Source: Polaribacter sp. SA4-10
Lineage (GTDB): Bacteria; Bacteroidota; Bacteroidia; Flavobacteriales; Flavobacteriaceae
Length of the DNA stretch: 46,133 nt
Assembly (NCBI GenBank): GCA_949519155.1
Contig: CATIQU010000013.1
Span: 1 to 46,133 of the forward strand
Direction: 5' to 3'
This document shows positions 1 through 7,811 of this stretch, one piece after another. Numbering within the stretch: the stretch's first letter is position 1; each line of letters opens with the position of its first letter. The notes under the pieces were generated by a model that was not told the DNA's origin, ran no database searches, and saw only the letters and a list, made by a program, of their open reading frames with translations. Both the position numbers and the translations under genes were made by a program.

Positions 1-1
1 C

Positions 2-271
2 TTCTTTACGCCAAATGGCGATGGTGTGAATGATACTTGGAATATTAAGGGAACTAATAGTAATTACTATCCTTCAACTGAGATCTATATCTACAACCGT
101 TTTGGAAAGGTTATTGCAAAAGTAGACTTGTCGGAACAAGGATGGGATGGAACCTATAATGGAAAAAGATTGCCGTCAAATGATTATTGGGTGTCTATTA
201 AATTAGTGCCTTTTGATCCAACTAAAAAGACAATCTTAAAAACTGGGAACTTATCGTTACTTAGAAAGTAA
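2..271 (+). CDS. C-terminal end of a T9SS-secreted protein (type B sorting domain), 5' truncated by the window
   Basis: Only the last roughly 90 codons are present; the frame is open back to base 2. The fragment starts with FFTPNGDGVNDTW and continues with IYNRFGKVIA, GWDGTYNGK and a final LSLLRK. This is the pattern of the gliding-motility-associated C-terminal domain, the type B sorting signal of type IX secretion substrates. Proteins carrying it cross the outer membrane through the T9SS and are released or anchored outside. The mature part lies upstream of the window, so the function of the cargo cannot be given. The T9SS sortase PorU and its partner PorV are encoded about 36 kb away in this same window. 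The signal is strong; the identity of the full protein is unknown. Confidence 0.88.
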   Translation, partial: FFTPNGDGVNDTWNIKGTNSNYYPSTEIYIYNRFGKVIAKVDLSEQGWDGTYNGKRLPSNDYWVSIKLVPFDPTKKTILKTGNLSLLRK

Positions 272-352
272 AAAAGTAATTCTCTTTTAAAGAAATCAAC
301 TATTTTAGACCATAAAAAATGATTATTTTTACTGTCTAATAAATACATCCCT

Positions 353-1981
353 ATGGATATTAACTTCAATAAAAACGAAGATTTTAATAAACTTTTAATT
401 TCAGATTTACGCAAACGCTTTGCCAAAGTAAAATTAGGTGGAGGACAAAAACGTATCGACAAGCATCATGAAAAAGGGAAAATGACCGCTCGTGAAAGGG
501 TTGATTACCTATTAGACAACAAAACAAAGTCAATAGAAATCGGTGCCTTTGCAGGTGATGAAATGTATAAAGAACATGGAGGATGTCCTTCTGGCGGCGT
601 TGTTGTTAAAATAGGATACATAAAAGGAAAACAGTGTATCGTTGTTGCCAATGATGCAACTGTAAAAGCAGGAGCTTGGTTTCCAATTACTGGAAAAAAG
701 AATTTGCGAGCCCAAGAAATATCCATCGAGAACAAAATTCCAATCATTTATTTAGTCGATTCTGCGGGTGTGTATTTACCGATGCAAGATGAAATTTTTC
801 CTGATAAAGAACATTTTGGTCGCATTTTTAGAAACAATGCCATTATGAGTAGTATTGGAATTACTCAAATTTCTGCAGTAATGGGAAGTTGTGTTGCAGG
901 TGGAGCCTATTTGCCAATTATGAGCGATGAAGCTATTATTGTTGACAAAACAGGAAGTATTTTCTTAGCAGGAAGTTATTTGGTGAAAGCAGCAATTGGA
1001 GAAAGCATCGATAATGAGACCTTGGGTGGCGCAACCACGCATTGTGAAATTTCGGGAGTTACAGACTACAAAGCATTGGACGATAAAGATGCATTGGAAA
1101 AAATAAAACGTATTGTTGATAAGATTGGTGATTTTGAAAAAGCAGGATTTAACAAAGTAAAAAGCGAAGCGCCGAAAGAAAATGAAGAAGATATTTTCGG
1201 AATACTTCCCAAAGAAAGAAATGCCCAATATGACATGTTGGAAATTATCAAACGTTTGGTTGATAAATCAGAATTTGATCAATATAAAGAAGGATACGGG
1301 CAAACAATTTTGGTGGGCTACGCACGCATAGAGGGTTGGGCTGTTGGTATTGTAGCAAATCAACGAAAATTAGTAAAAACACAAAAAGGAGAAATGCAGT
1401 TTGGAGGTGTCATTTATAATGATTCTGCAGACAAAGCAACCCGTTTTATAGCGAACTGTAATCAGAAAAAAATACCCTTGGTTTTCTTACAAGACGTAAC
1501 AGGGTTTATGGTCGGAAGTAAGTCTGAACATGGGGGCATTATAAAAGATGGCGCGAAAATGGTGAATGCCGTGAGTAATTCTGTTGTTCCAAAGTTTACG
1601 ATTATCATCGGAAACTCCTACGGTGCAGGAAATTATGCCATGTGTGGCAAAGCCTATGACCCACGTCTAATTGTGGCCTGGCCTTCAGCACAATTGGCAG
1701 TAATGAGTGGAGATGCTGCTGCAAAAGTATTATTACAAATAGAAACAGCATCCTTAAAAAAACGAGGAGAAAAAATCACATCAGAAAAAGAAACTGCATT
1801 GTATGACAAGATAAAATCTCGATACGACAATCAGATTTCACCTTATTATGCCGCAGCAAGAATTTGGACGGATGCAGTTATTAATCCATTAGATACCAGA
1901 ACTTGGATTTCTATGGGAATAGAAGCTGCAAATCATGCTCCCATTGAAAAGAAATTTAATTTAGGCCTTTTACAGGTATAG
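353..1981 (+). CDS. Acyl-CoA carboxylase carboxyltransferase (beta) subunit, methylcrotonyl-CoA-carboxylase-like
   Basis: This 542-residue protein has two crotonase-like carboxyltransferase halves. The first holds GSCVAGGAYLP (178-188) and the second NSYGAGNYAMCGKAYDP (421-437), the oxyanion-hole regions that bind the acyl-CoA thioester and carboxybiotin. The second motif resembles the beta subunit of methylcrotonyl-CoA carboxylase more than that of propionyl-CoA carboxylase. The expected reaction is transfer of CO2 from biotin to an acyl-CoA, such as 3-methylcrotonyl-CoA in leucine breakdown, in the cytoplasm. No biotin carboxylase/biotin carrier subunit is nearby; the left neighbour is a secreted protein and the right one is yebC, so the alpha subunit must be elsewhere. 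The ATG at 353 is the start that fits the conserved N-terminus. The family is certain; the substrate is inferred. Confidence 0.9.
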   Translation: MDINFNKNEDFNKLLISDLRKRFAKVKLGGGQKRIDKHHEKGKMTARERVDYLLDNKTKSIEIGAFAGDEMYKEHGGCPSGGVVVKIGYIKGKQCIVVANDATVKAGAWFPITGKKNLRAQEISIENKIPIIYLVDSAGVYLPMQDEIFPDKEHFGRIFRNNAIMSSIGITQISAVMGSCVAGGAYLPIMSDEAIIVDKTGSIFLAGSYLVKAAIGESIDNETLGGATTHCEISGVTDYKALDDKDALEKIKRIVDKIGDFEKAGFNKVKSEAPKENEEDIFGILPKERNAQYDMLEIIKRLVDKSEFDQYKEGYGQTILVGYARIEGWAVGIVANQRKLVKTQKGEMQFGGVIYNDSADKATRFIANCNQKKIPLVFLQDVTGFMVGSKSEHGGIIKDGAKMVNAVSNSVVPKFTIIIGNSYGAGNYAMCGKAYDPRLIVAWPSAQLAVMSGDAAAKVLLQIETASLKKRGEKITSEKETALYDKIKSRYDNQISPYYAAARIWTDAVINPLDTRTWISMGIEAANHAPIEKKFNLGLLQV

Positions 1982-2012
1982 CAAAAGTTCTTAAAAATCA
2001 ATCAACAAACAA

Positions 2013-2043
2013 TTGTCCAACAGTTAGCAAATTTTTACATTTG
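2013..2043 (+). promoter_or_regulatory. Bacteroidota-type promoter for yebC
   Basis: TTG at 2013-2015 is followed after 20 bases by TACATTTG at 2036-2043, a full match to the TAnnTTTG -7 element with an ideal spacing. It lies 24 bases before the yebC start codon. Confidence 0.65.
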
Positions 2044-2067
2044 CTTCAATAATAAATAAAACTAGAA

Positions 2068-2784
2068 ATGGGAAGAGCATTCGAATTAAGGAAAGGTCGT
2101 AAAATGAAACGCTGGTCTGCAATGGCAAAAACATTTACCAGAATTGGTAAAGACATTGTAATGGCGATAAAAGAAGGCGGACCAAACCCTGATGCCAACT
2201 CCCGTTTAAGAGCAGTGATGCAGAATGCAAAAGCTGCAAACATGCCAAAAGAAAATGTTGAACGCGCAATAAAAAAAGCAACAGACAAAGATACCGCAAA
2301 CTATAAAGAAGTATTATTTGAAGGGTATGCACCTAACGGTATTGCTGTTATTGTAGAAACTGCAACGGACAACAACAATAGAACGGTTGCAAATGTGAGA
2401 GCAGCTTTTAATAAATGTGATGGAAATTTAGGAAACTCTGGTTCTGTAATTTTCATGTTCGATCATACCTGTACATTCACCCTTAAAAAAGAAGATATAA
2501 CTACAGATTTAGAAGATTTAGAATTAGAACTTATTGATTTTGAAGTAGAAGAAGTTTTTGATGATGAAGAAGGAATCATCATTTACGCACCGTTTGAACA
2601 ATTTGGAGCTATTCAATCTTTCTTTGAAACCGAAAAAGTAGAAATTTTATCTTCAGGGTTTGAAAGAATACCAACGACTACCGTAAAACTTTCGGAAGAA
2701 CAACAAGCGGATGTTGAAAAACTTTTAGAAAAATTAGAAGAGGATGATGATGTTCAGAATGTTTACCACTCGATGGAGATGTAA
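2068..2784 (+). CDS. YebC/PmpR family protein (transcription or translation regulator)
   Basis: This 238-residue protein belongs to the YebC/PmpR family. It opens with MGRAFELRKGRK and has the helical N-terminal domain (about 1-75, with KWSAM-like and NPDANSRLR segments) followed by two alpha/beta domains. The C-terminal half is very acidic (EEVFDDEEG, LEKLEEDDDVQN). Family members were described as DNA-binding regulators, and some have more recently been linked to relief of ribosome stalling, so the exact role here is open. The length is normal. The gene has its own promoter and an intrinsic terminator 25 bases after its stop, so it is probably monocistronic. It converges on menE with only five bases between the two stops. 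Confidence 0.92.
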   Translation: MGRAFELRKGRKMKRWSAMAKTFTRIGKDIVMAIKEGGPNPDANSRLRAVMQNAKAANMPKENVERAIKKATDKDTANYKEVLFEGYAPNGIAVIVETATDNNNRTVANVRAAFNKCDGNLGNSGSVIFMFDHTCTFTLKKEDITTDLEDLELELIDFEVEEVFDDEEGIIIYAPFEQFGAIQSFFETEKVEILSSGFERIPTTTVKLSEEQQADVEKLLEKLEEDDDVQNVYHSMEM

Positions 2785-2789
2785 AGCTC

Positions 2790-3878
2790 TTAATTTATGA
2801 AAACAATCAAATCCAATGTTTTACTTCGTTGGATTTTTTTTGTTTCAGTTTCTACAAAAGCCTTTAAAAACCGAACATTTTTAGGGATTTCGTATTTCGA
2901 AAGTGTACTTAAGTTTTTAATACTCTCAGAAAAAAGCTGTTGAAAATTTGAAACATTATTACTTTCAAGTTCAACAATTAAAATTAACTTTTCGCCTAAT
3001 AGTGCATCGGGAATTCCAGCAACAAAAAAACGTTGTTCAATAATTTTGGAGAGCTTCTCCTCTATTTTTTCTGGATGCAGTTTAATACCTCCGGAATTAA
3101 TCACATTGTCAAAACGCCCTAGCCACTCAAAATGCCTGTCAGAAATTAAATCGACAACGTCATTCGTTAAAATGATTTCTTGGGAAACTTTTGGCGCATC
3201 AATGACCAAACAATTTCGGGTGTCTTTATAGATTCTTACATTGGGCAATAATTGGTAAAAAGAAGCTAATGTATCCACTCCGTCTGATGTGGTAAAATGG
3301 TTTAGTTTTTTGAGTGCTATATGCGTAACGGTTTCAGTCATTCCATAGGTTGCAAAAACTTCACTTTTAACTCCTTGTAATTTTTCTTGAAGTTTAGATG
3401 AAACGGCACCTCCTCCAACAATTACTTTTTTAATTAAATCTATCTTTAAAAGAGAGAGCTCTAACTGCAAGGGAACCATAGCAGAAAAATCGTATGTTTT
3501 ATCGTTATTTTCTAACGGATTTGACTTTGTAGAAACGACGTCTAAATGCCACCCTAAAACGAGGGCTCTTACCAACATCATTTTTCCTGCTATATATTTT
3601 GGTGGCAAACACATTAAAGCAGCTGTACCTTCTTTTAAATCAAGAAATTCAGCGGTTGACAAGGCCGAATTGATGAAAAATTCTTTTTTGATTGCAATTG
3701 TTTTGGGCACTCCTGTAGAACCTGAAGTATTTACATCAATACTACGGTTTTCAGAAAACCAGTCTTTTAGAAAAAGAGATACTTCTAAAGAAATTTCATT
3801 CGAAAAATCAATGATTTCATTCGAAGTAGCAAATGCCCTTCCATTTAATTGAAAGCTTTTATGAAAATTCATTTTCAT
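2790..3878 (-). CDS. menE: o-Succinylbenzoate-CoA ligase (AMP-binding enzyme of menaquinone synthesis)
   Basis: This ANL-superfamily adenylating enzyme activates o-succinylbenzoate with ATP and CoA in the menaquinone pathway. Visible motifs are the phosphate loop TSGSTGVPK (51-59), YGMTET (178-183), GRFDNVINSGGIKLHP (254-269) and a C-terminal TKKIQR whose second Lys (348) is the expected catalytic lysine. At 362 residues it is shorter than the 450-500 residue enzymes of other phyla, with most of the N-terminal subdomain missing. All catalytic motifs are intact, so I read it as a compact form rather than a broken gene. It overlaps the end of the upstream CPBP gene by 20 bases, which suggests translational coupling. 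The family is certain; the OSB assignment rests on menC and menA in the same cluster. Confidence 0.87.
   Translation of the reverse strand: MKMNFHKSFQLNGRAFATSNEIIDFSNEISLEVSLFLKDWFSENRSIDVNTSGSTGVPKTIAIKKEFFINSALSTAEFLDLKEGTAALMCLPPKYIAGKMMLVRALVLGWHLDVVSTKSNPLENNDKTYDFSAMVPLQLELSLLKIDLIKKVIVGGGAVSSKLQEKLQGVKSEVFATYGMTETVTHIALKKLNHFTTSDGVDTLASFYQLLPNVRIYKDTRNCLVIDAPKVSQEIILTNDVVDLISDRHFEWLGRFDNVINSGGIKLHPEKIEEKLSKIIEQRFFVAGIPDALLGEKLILIVELESNNVSNFQQLFSESIKNLSTLSKYEIPKNVRFLKAFVETETKKIQRSKTLDLIVFIN
2809..2841 (+). terminator. Intrinsic terminator of yebC, lying inside the menE coding sequence
   Basis: AAATCCAA (2809-2816) pairs with TTGGATTT (2829-2836) around a 12-base loop, followed by eight T. 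It sits 25 bases after the yebC stop but within the last codons of the opposing menE gene (complement of 2790-3878). Confidence 0.7.
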
Positions 3879-4815
3879 TAACTAATTTTGGTTCTTCTAT
3901 GTTTCCAAAAAGTTTTTCTTTCCAGTTTTTCCAATTGTATTTTTTAGAAAACCATAATAACATTAAGGGGTATAAAACAAAAACAGGTACAAACATTAGC
4001 AAAGATACTGAGGGCTCTGTTTTATCTACAAACAAAGCATCTGTTTGAAAAACAGTCCAATCTGTAGTTACCAAAAACGCAGCAACAATATTGTTTGAAG
4101 CGTGCAGGCCTAAAGCAAGCTCAAGCCCTTCATCCATTAAGGTCGCAATTCCAAAAAACAATCCAGTTCCAATATAAAAGACTAAAGCGATGTTTCCAAT
4201 TTTATCAATTTCGGGATTTGCCATATGCAGCAATCCAAAAATCACTGAAGTCATTAGTAAAGGAAACCATCGATTCTTTGCCAACAATCCCAATCCTTGC
4301 ATAAAATAACCTCTAAACAAGACTTCTTCTGTACTTGTTTGTAAAGGTAGAAAGAACAATGAGATTGCCAGTAAGGTAAAAAATGGAATCGGTTTAAAAT
4401 TCCAATCATACAATTCAGGTTCAAAGTAAATGCTTACTAGAATGATTACGGCAGAGAGAATTCCCCAAGAAAAAAAGCCAAAAGAAACACGTTTCCAATC
4501 AATAAACGCTCTAGAGGTTACAATCCATTTAAATTTCTTTTTATGAATGTATTTTACAGAAAGAAACAAAGCAAAAAGCCCCGTCATAAAGGTAAAAATC
4601 ATTAGGAATAGAAATAAATTGGAATTGATACCCATTTTCATGAAATTATCATTGGCTGCTTCTAAATAAACCGCCAAATCACCTCCTGCTTTTGATAAAG
4701 CGACCAATCCTAAAGGAATTGATCCTAATTGAGTTCCAAAGAAAATAATTATAATACCTAAAATATACATCCACCAATCATTCTTTCCTTTGTAACCTGT
4801 TTCTATAAACCCCAT
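3859..4815 (-). CDS. CPBP family intramembrane glutamic endopeptidase
   Basis: This 318-residue polytopic membrane protein has about seven to eight hydrophobic segments. It carries the three motifs of the CPBP (Abi/CAAX-protease-like) family: EEVLFRG (163-169), FGLLH (193-197) and LGLHASNN (236-243), giving the Glu and His residues expected for an Rce1-like intramembrane protease. No substrate can be inferred. It lies between menC and menE in a tight same-strand cluster: two bases separate its start from the menC stop, and its 3' end overlaps menE. That implies co-transcription with menaquinone genes, but a mechanistic link is only a guess. The C-terminal tail is charged and probably cytoplasmic. 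Confidence 0.88.
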   Translation of the reverse strand: MGFIETGYKGKNDWWMYILGIIIIFFGTQLGSIPLGLVALSKAGGDLAVYLEAANDNFMKMGINSNLFLFLMIFTFMTGLFALFLSVKYIHKKKFKWIVTSRAFIDWKRVSFGFFSWGILSAVIILVSIYFEPELYDWNFKPIPFFTLLAISLFFLPLQTSTEEVLFRGYFMQGLGLLAKNRWFPLLMTSVIFGLLHMANPEIDKIGNIALVFYIGTGLFFGIATLMDEGLELALGLHASNNIVAAFLVTTDWTVFQTDALFVDKTEPSVSLLMFVPVFVLYPLMLLWFSKKYNWKNWKEKLFGNIEEPKLVNENEFS

Positions 4816-4817
4816 AA

Positions 4818-5855
4818 TTATAATTTAAAATCCCAATTTACTAAATTATTATAATGTAACGCTCCTTTATTCACTTCTAAAGGGCTTTGAATATTATTGG
4901 TAAACAAACTCCCCGTTCCTAAACCTTGAGGTAATTTACTTTTTAAAGTGTATGTAAATTGTGATATTGCATTCAATCCCACATTACTTTCTAGTGCTGA
5001 TGTAATCCACCATGCTGCGTTATTTTTTTCTGCAATCGAAATCCATTCTTTTGTTCCTGAAAACCCACCCACCAAACTTGGCTTTAAAATAATGTATTGC
5101 GGTTTTATGGTTTCAATAAGTTCTTTCTTCTTTGAAGAAGAAAATACCCCTATGAGTTCTTCATCTAACGCAATTGGCAAAGGCGTATTGGCGCATAATG
5201 CAGCCATTGCTTGTACTTGCCCTTGTTGAATCGGTTGTTCTATGGAATGTATTTTTAAAGCGGAGAGTGTTTCTAATTTACGCAAAGCTTCCGTAGGAGA
5301 AAAAGCGCCATTTGCATCGACTCTTAATTCAATTTCCGAAGATGAAAACTCTTTTCTAATGGACTTTAACAAATTGACTTCTGCATCAAAATTAATTGAA
5401 CCTATTTTCATTTTAAGACACGAAAAACCCTCTTTTAATTTCTCTTTTATTTGGCTTTTCATAAACGTTTCGTCACCCATCCAAATTAGACCATTGATGG
5501 CTATTGGAACTTTACTTTCTGTAAATGAAGAAGGAAACAGCTCAAAAGGAGTCATGTTTTTTAGAGATAAAAAAGCTTGTTCAATGCCAAATTGAATGGA
5601 AGGAAAGTGAGACAACTGTTCTAAAAGTTTTTCAGGGCCTAAAGAAATATGCTTACAAACCCATGCTAATTTTTCTTCATATTCTGGAACATCATCTATA
5701 CTCAAGCCTCTAAAAAGTCCTGTTTCTCCATACCCTCTTTTTCCATTTTCTTCTAAAATCAGAAACCAGGTTTCTTTGGTTCTTAAAACTCCGCGAGAGG
5801 TTCCACTCGGGTTTTTAAAATTCAGGATGTATTTTTTGTGGGTAGCTTTTATCAA
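4818..5855 (-). CDS. menC: o-Succinylbenzoate synthase (enolase superfamily)
   Basis: This 345-residue enolase-superfamily enzyme dehydrates SHCHC to o-succinylbenzoate in menaquinone synthesis. The catalytic set is visible: the KxK pair LKMK (Lys148 and Lys150), metal ligands Asp180 (RVDANG), Glu206 (SIEQP) and Asp231 (LDEE), and the second-face Lys258 (ILKPS). The same fold includes dipeptide epimerases and N-acylamino acid racemases, so membership alone would not fix the function. The location between menA and menE makes OSB synthase by far the best reading. It follows the SRPBCC gene by six bases and precedes the CPBP protease gene by two, so it belongs to one transcription unit. Confidence 0.9.
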   Translation of the reverse strand: MIKATHKKYILNFKNPSGTSRGVLRTKETWFLILEENGKRGYGETGLFRGLSIDDVPEYEEKLAWVCKHISLGPEKLLEQLSHFPSIQFGIEQAFLSLKNMTPFELFPSSFTESKVPIAINGLIWMGDETFMKSQIKEKLKEGFSCLKMKIGSINFDAEVNLLKSIRKEFSSSEIELRVDANGAFSPTEALRKLETLSALKIHSIEQPIQQGQVQAMAALCANTPLPIALDEELIGVFSSSKKKELIETIKPQYIILKPSLVGGFSGTKEWISIAEKNNAAWWITSALESNVGLNAISQFTYTLKSKLPQGLGTGSLFTNNIQSPLEVNKGALHYNNLVNWDFKL

Positions 5856-5861
5856 AATAAC

Positions 5862-6374
5862 TTATTTTTCTACAAACGCTTTAAAACTGTTCAAATATCC
5901 TTGGTCTTGTGCTTGAAAAGTTCCTTTAAAATACGGAAACATACAAGCCATGATATAGGAGTCACTGACACATATTGCGTTTAATTGAATGGTGGTAATG
6001 CCTCCTTTTTCTGTAAAAACATAGTCGTCTGTTTTTAACATATTTTCGGCATCAAAATAGAAAGTTGCTTTTTCATTGAGTACAAAAGCGAGTACTTTTT
6101 GAGTCATGGTAATGTCTTGACCTCTATTATTAATAACAATCTCATAGGTACTTCCAACCTTCCCAGGATTTTCATTGATCACCTTCACTGATTTTATTTC
6201 GGGAATCCAATCTTTAATGTTTTTAGTAGTACTAAAGTCTTTAAAGACCTCTGAAACGGGCTTGTTTATGACTACTGATGCTTGATAGGTTGTTTCTTTT
6301 ACAAACAAACCGGTTAGAAAAAAAGCAACGACAAAAAAGGTGATTACTCCCAGTATTATTTTTATTGTTTTCAT
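5862..6374 (-). CDS. SRPBCC (START-like) domain protein with N-terminal membrane anchor
   Basis: This 170-residue protein has one hydrophobic segment at about 5-25 (IKIILGVITFFVVAFFLTG), either an anchor or an uncleaved signal. A polyketide-cyclase/START-like fold follows, recognisable from the opening VVINKPVSEVFKDFSTTKNIKDW and the terminal helix. Such domains bind hydrophobic ligands in a deep pocket; no catalytic residues can be identified. It is nine bases downstream of menA and six bases upstream of menC on the same strand, so it is probably co-expressed with menaquinone enzymes. A role in handling a lipophilic intermediate or quinone is possible but unproven. Confidence 0.78.
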   Translation of the reverse strand: MKTIKIILGVITFFVVAFFLTGLFVKETTYQASVVINKPVSEVFKDFSTTKNIKDWIPEIKSVKVINENPGKVGSTYEIVINNRGQDITMTQKVLAFVLNEKATFYFDAENMLKTDDYVFTEKGGITTIQLNAICVSDSYIMACMFPYFKGTFQAQDQGYLNSFKAFVEK

Positions 6375-6383
6375 TGTAATGAT

Positions 6384-7313
6384 TTAAAGTATTTGTCCAA
6401 TTCCAAAAAGAATTGCGAATAAAAAGGTGCTTAATGCTACTTTCTTTAGCTCACTGTCTAACTCTGAGAAAAGGATATTTTGTGCAACTACTCTTATATT
6501 AAAAAATAAAGGAATAAAAGCAATTAAAAATAAATATTGAATTGATGATTGATATTGCATTTGTACATATAAAACAGCTGTAATTAGTGCACCTAATATT
6601 AAAATATAATGGTATATTTTTGCTTTTTGACTTCCCAGACTTACAACTAGCGTGTTTTTATGATGTTTCTTATCCTCTATTTGATCTCTCATATTGTTTA
6701 AGTTCAAAACAGCAGCACTTAGTAAACCAATTGAAGTTGCTGGTAGAAATAGAAGCGTGTTTATTTGGTGTGTGAATAAAATATAACTTCCAACAACACT
6801 AAGCAATCCGAAGAATAAAAAAACAAATATGTCTCCCAAACCACTATAACCATATGCAGACTCTCCTACAGTATATTTAATTGCTGCAGCTATGGATGCA
6901 AGCCCTAACAAAAAGAACACTACTGAATATCCAAAGTTTTCTCTCCCAAAGGCTATGTATATTAAAAGTATTGCAATACACAATGTACAGATTGAGGTTA
7001 AGATCATTGCACGTTTCATTTGCTTTGGTGAAATGGATCCTGAAGAAACCATTCTAGCTTCTCCTTTGCGATTGTCATCGGTTCCTTTGATACCGTCTCC
7101 ATAATCGTTGGCAAAGTTTGACAGCACTTGAAATCCAATTGTAGTTAAAATTGCTAGCCAAAATATTGAAGTTGCCCAAAATGGAGGTGTAACTTCTGAA
7201 ATAAGGTTTGCATGAACATTAGCATTTCCTATGATACTTCCAACAATAATTCCTGAAATGGATAACGGAAGTGTACGTAATCTTGCCGCTTTTATATAAC
7301 TTTTTACATCCAT
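6384..7313 (-). CDS. menA: 1,4-Dihydroxy-2-naphthoate polyprenyltransferase (UbiA family)
   Basis: This UbiA-family membrane prenyltransferase of about 309 residues attaches a polyprenyl chain to 1,4-dihydroxy-2-naphthoate, giving demethylmenaquinone in the inner membrane. It has eight to nine membrane segments. The first Asp-rich motif is in NFANDYGDGIKGTDD and the second in NLNNMRDQIEDKKHHKNTL; both bind Mg-diphosphate. I chose the internal ATG at 7313 (MDVKSYIKAARLRTLPLS), which matches the usual family N-terminus. The frame remains open upstream to an ATG at 7349, which would add 12 polar residues. It is the first gene of the menA-SRPBCC-menC-CPBP-menE cluster. I see no clear TAnnTTTG promoter directly upstream. 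Confidence 0.92.
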   Translation of the reverse strand: MDVKSYIKAARLRTLPLSISGIIVGSIIGNANVHANLISEVTPPFWATSIFWLAILTTIGFQVLSNFANDYGDGIKGTDDNRKGEARMVSSGSISPKQMKRAMILTSICTLCIAILLIYIAFGRENFGYSVVFFLLGLASIAAAIKYTVGESAYGYSGLGDIFVFLFFGLLSVVGSYILFTHQINTLLFLPATSIGLLSAAVLNLNNMRDQIEDKKHHKNTLVVSLGSQKAKIYHYILILGALITAVLYVQMQYQSSIQYLFLIAFIPLFFNIRVVAQNILFSELDSELKKVALSTFLFAILFGIGQIL

Positions 7314-7429
7314 GATTTTGTGCTTGTTTGTACTTTTAATAAGGGGCAATCAACTATTTTAAAAGCTACTTTTAAGAACTCTGGGAATAAGATAATGGCA
7401 TTTTTTTGAGAAGTGTGTTTCATGAAAAT

Positions 7430-7810
7430 TTAATCCGCTATTGCTTCTAAAATAGAGACTGGAACTTCATTTTTTAAAGCTTGGACAAAAGCATCTTTAT
7501 AGGTTTTAAGAATCCTATTTCTATATTTTCGAGCTTCTTTATAGGTTTCAAAGCTCCCCAATCGATATTTGGTAAATCCGTTTTCTTGATAAATCGCTAA
7601 ATTCTCTAAATTGGCGAAACTTTCATTTGGCTGTCTCAAAGCTGCAATTTGTACTTTAAAAATAAGAATCTCTTTTTTAATAACCTCTGCTTTAACAATA
7701 AGCGTGGTGTCTTTCGTTTTTGTTACTTCTAAAGGTATCACTTTCTGTTCCTCGCTGTTATTACAAGTAATAAAAACAAGTCCAATAAGAAGTAACCAAC
7801 TCTTTTTCAT
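7430..7810 (-). CDS. Small SPOR-domain lipoprotein
   Basis: The protein is about 126 residues from the ATG at 7810, one base after the stop of the upstream Fe-S gene; the open frame extends a few codons further to 7822. It has a short signal (KKSWLLLIGLVFITC) whose Cys is followed by NNSEEQ, a plausible although non-canonical lipobox (Thr at -1). The C-terminal 75 residues (FKVQIAALRQP, then YRLGSFETYKEARKYRN) match a SPOR domain, which binds denuded glycan strands where amidases have acted at division sites. It is the last gene of a five-gene minus-strand set that begins with a SPOR-containing amidase. The domain is confident; lipidation is probable. Confidence 0.78.
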   Translation of the reverse strand: MKKSWLLLIGLVFITCNNSEEQKVIPLEVTKTKDTTLIVKAEVIKKEILIFKVQIAALRQPNESFANLENLAIYQENGFTKYRLGSFETYKEARKYRNRILKTYKDAFVQALKNEVPVSILEAIAD

Positions 7811-7811
7811 T

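Noticed and set aside
184..462. Minus-strand open frame of 92 codons at the left end
   Set aside because: It runs antisense across the T9SS cargo tail and the carboxyltransferase start, both well supported, and its protein resembles nothing I know.
2790..3878. menE as a truncated pseudogene, because it has only 362 residues
   Set aside because: All adenylation motifs and the C-terminal lysine are present and the frame is intact; a compact form is the simpler reading.
7359..7375. TTAAAAG-CTA-CTTTTAA hairpin after the SPOR lipoprotein gene
   Set aside because: It is AT-only apart from one pair, has a three-base loop and no proper T run, so I do not call it a terminator.
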